64,000 nt of DNA from Panacagrimonas sp965216805 (GTDB lineage Bacteria > Pseudomonadota > Gammaproteobacteria > Nevskiales > Nevskiaceae). The DNA lies in NCBI RefSeq assembly GCF_965216805.1, contig NZ_CBDCGN010000002.1, positions 1,674,001 to 1,738,000 on the forward strand, read 5' to 3'. Of the stretch, positions 63,931 to 64,000 are shown in pieces. How positions within the stretch are numbered: the stretch's first letter is position 1; each line of letters begins with the position of its first letter. The translations under genes and the position numbers were made by a program. The notes beneath the pieces were generated by a model that did no database searches, had not been told where the DNA came from, and worked only from the letters and a program-made list of their open reading frames with translations.

Positions 63931-64000
63931 GTGCAGAGATCGTAGGCGCCTTCAGCCTGCGCGAGCTCATCCCGCATGCACAGCGCATGTGTCTGCTCGA
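63927..64000 (+). CDS. hotdog dehydratase-like protein (partial, runs off window)
   Basis: Only the first 24 codons are present (ending IPHAQRMCLLD). The pattern LIPHAQRMCLLD resembles the PHR-x-MLLLD start of hotdog dehydratases such as ApeP. It is coupled to the preceding gene by ATGA, so the aryl-polyene operon continues past the window. Confidence 0.7.
   Translation, partial: MSAEIVGAFSLRELIPHAQRMCLL

Overview
The window is a high-GC, densely packed bacterial chromosome segment. Many genes are joined by 1 to 4 base overlaps (ATGA, GTGA, TGATG). The gene content fits a free-living gammaproteobacterium near the Xanthomonadales/Nevskiales: a TonB receptor, M13 peptidase, DUF808 protein, LolA and MMPL genes in an aryl-polyene/xanthomonadin-type cluster, and a XylR/DmpR-type regulator. 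That placement is inferred from gene families, not from a marker gene. No rRNA, tRNA, CRISPR array or replication origin was seen.

Layout. 1-4.6 kb is a nitrile-utilisation module: a partial amidase, divergent from a cobalt-type nitrile hydratase (alpha, beta, P14K-like activator), then a conserved unknown and a DUF2237 protein. 4.7-10.3 kb is a three-gene RND efflux operon. 10.6-16.2 kb holds a Tat-exported amidohydrolase, a TonB-dependent receptor and a 5'-nucleotidase-like gene. 16.4-25.2 kb is a six-gene defence operon: a Phd-type antitoxin and PIN toxin run directly, with overlapping codons, into a complete type I Wadjet system (jetA, jetB, jetC, jetD). 25.2-27.3 kb is thiC with a TPP riboswitch. 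27.4-36.5 kb carries housekeeping genes: HtrA protease, ammonium transporter, alkyltransferase-like protein, M13 peptidase, Nudix hydrolase, carbonic anhydrase, cytochrome b561 and DUF808. Two copies of a roughly 245 bp MITE-like element lie here.

36.8-40.5 kb is a Baeyer-Villiger monooxygenase divergent from a sigma-54 activator, with a near-consensus sigma-54 promoter in front of the monooxygenase. 40.7-48.7 kb holds an acyl-CoA dehydrogenase homologue, AraC and Crp/Fnr regulators, a PQQ-type sugar dehydrogenase, and envelope proteins (OmpA-like, DUF4398, SYLF, MipA). 48.7-64 kb is an aryl-polyene (xanthomonadin-like) cluster with two divergent arms around 57.9 kb, cut by the right edge. 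Its left arm makes the aromatic starter from chorismate and carries lipid attachment, transport and a three-domain fusion enzyme. Its right arm holds ACP, methyltransferase, AMP ligase, dehydratases, acyltransferase, ketosynthase and chain-length factor.

Most notable: the toxin-antitoxin pair translationally coupled to Wadjet; the MITE pair, whose internal hairpin differs between copies only by compensated base-pair changes; and the deacetylase-PAP2-methyltransferase fusion in the polyene cluster.
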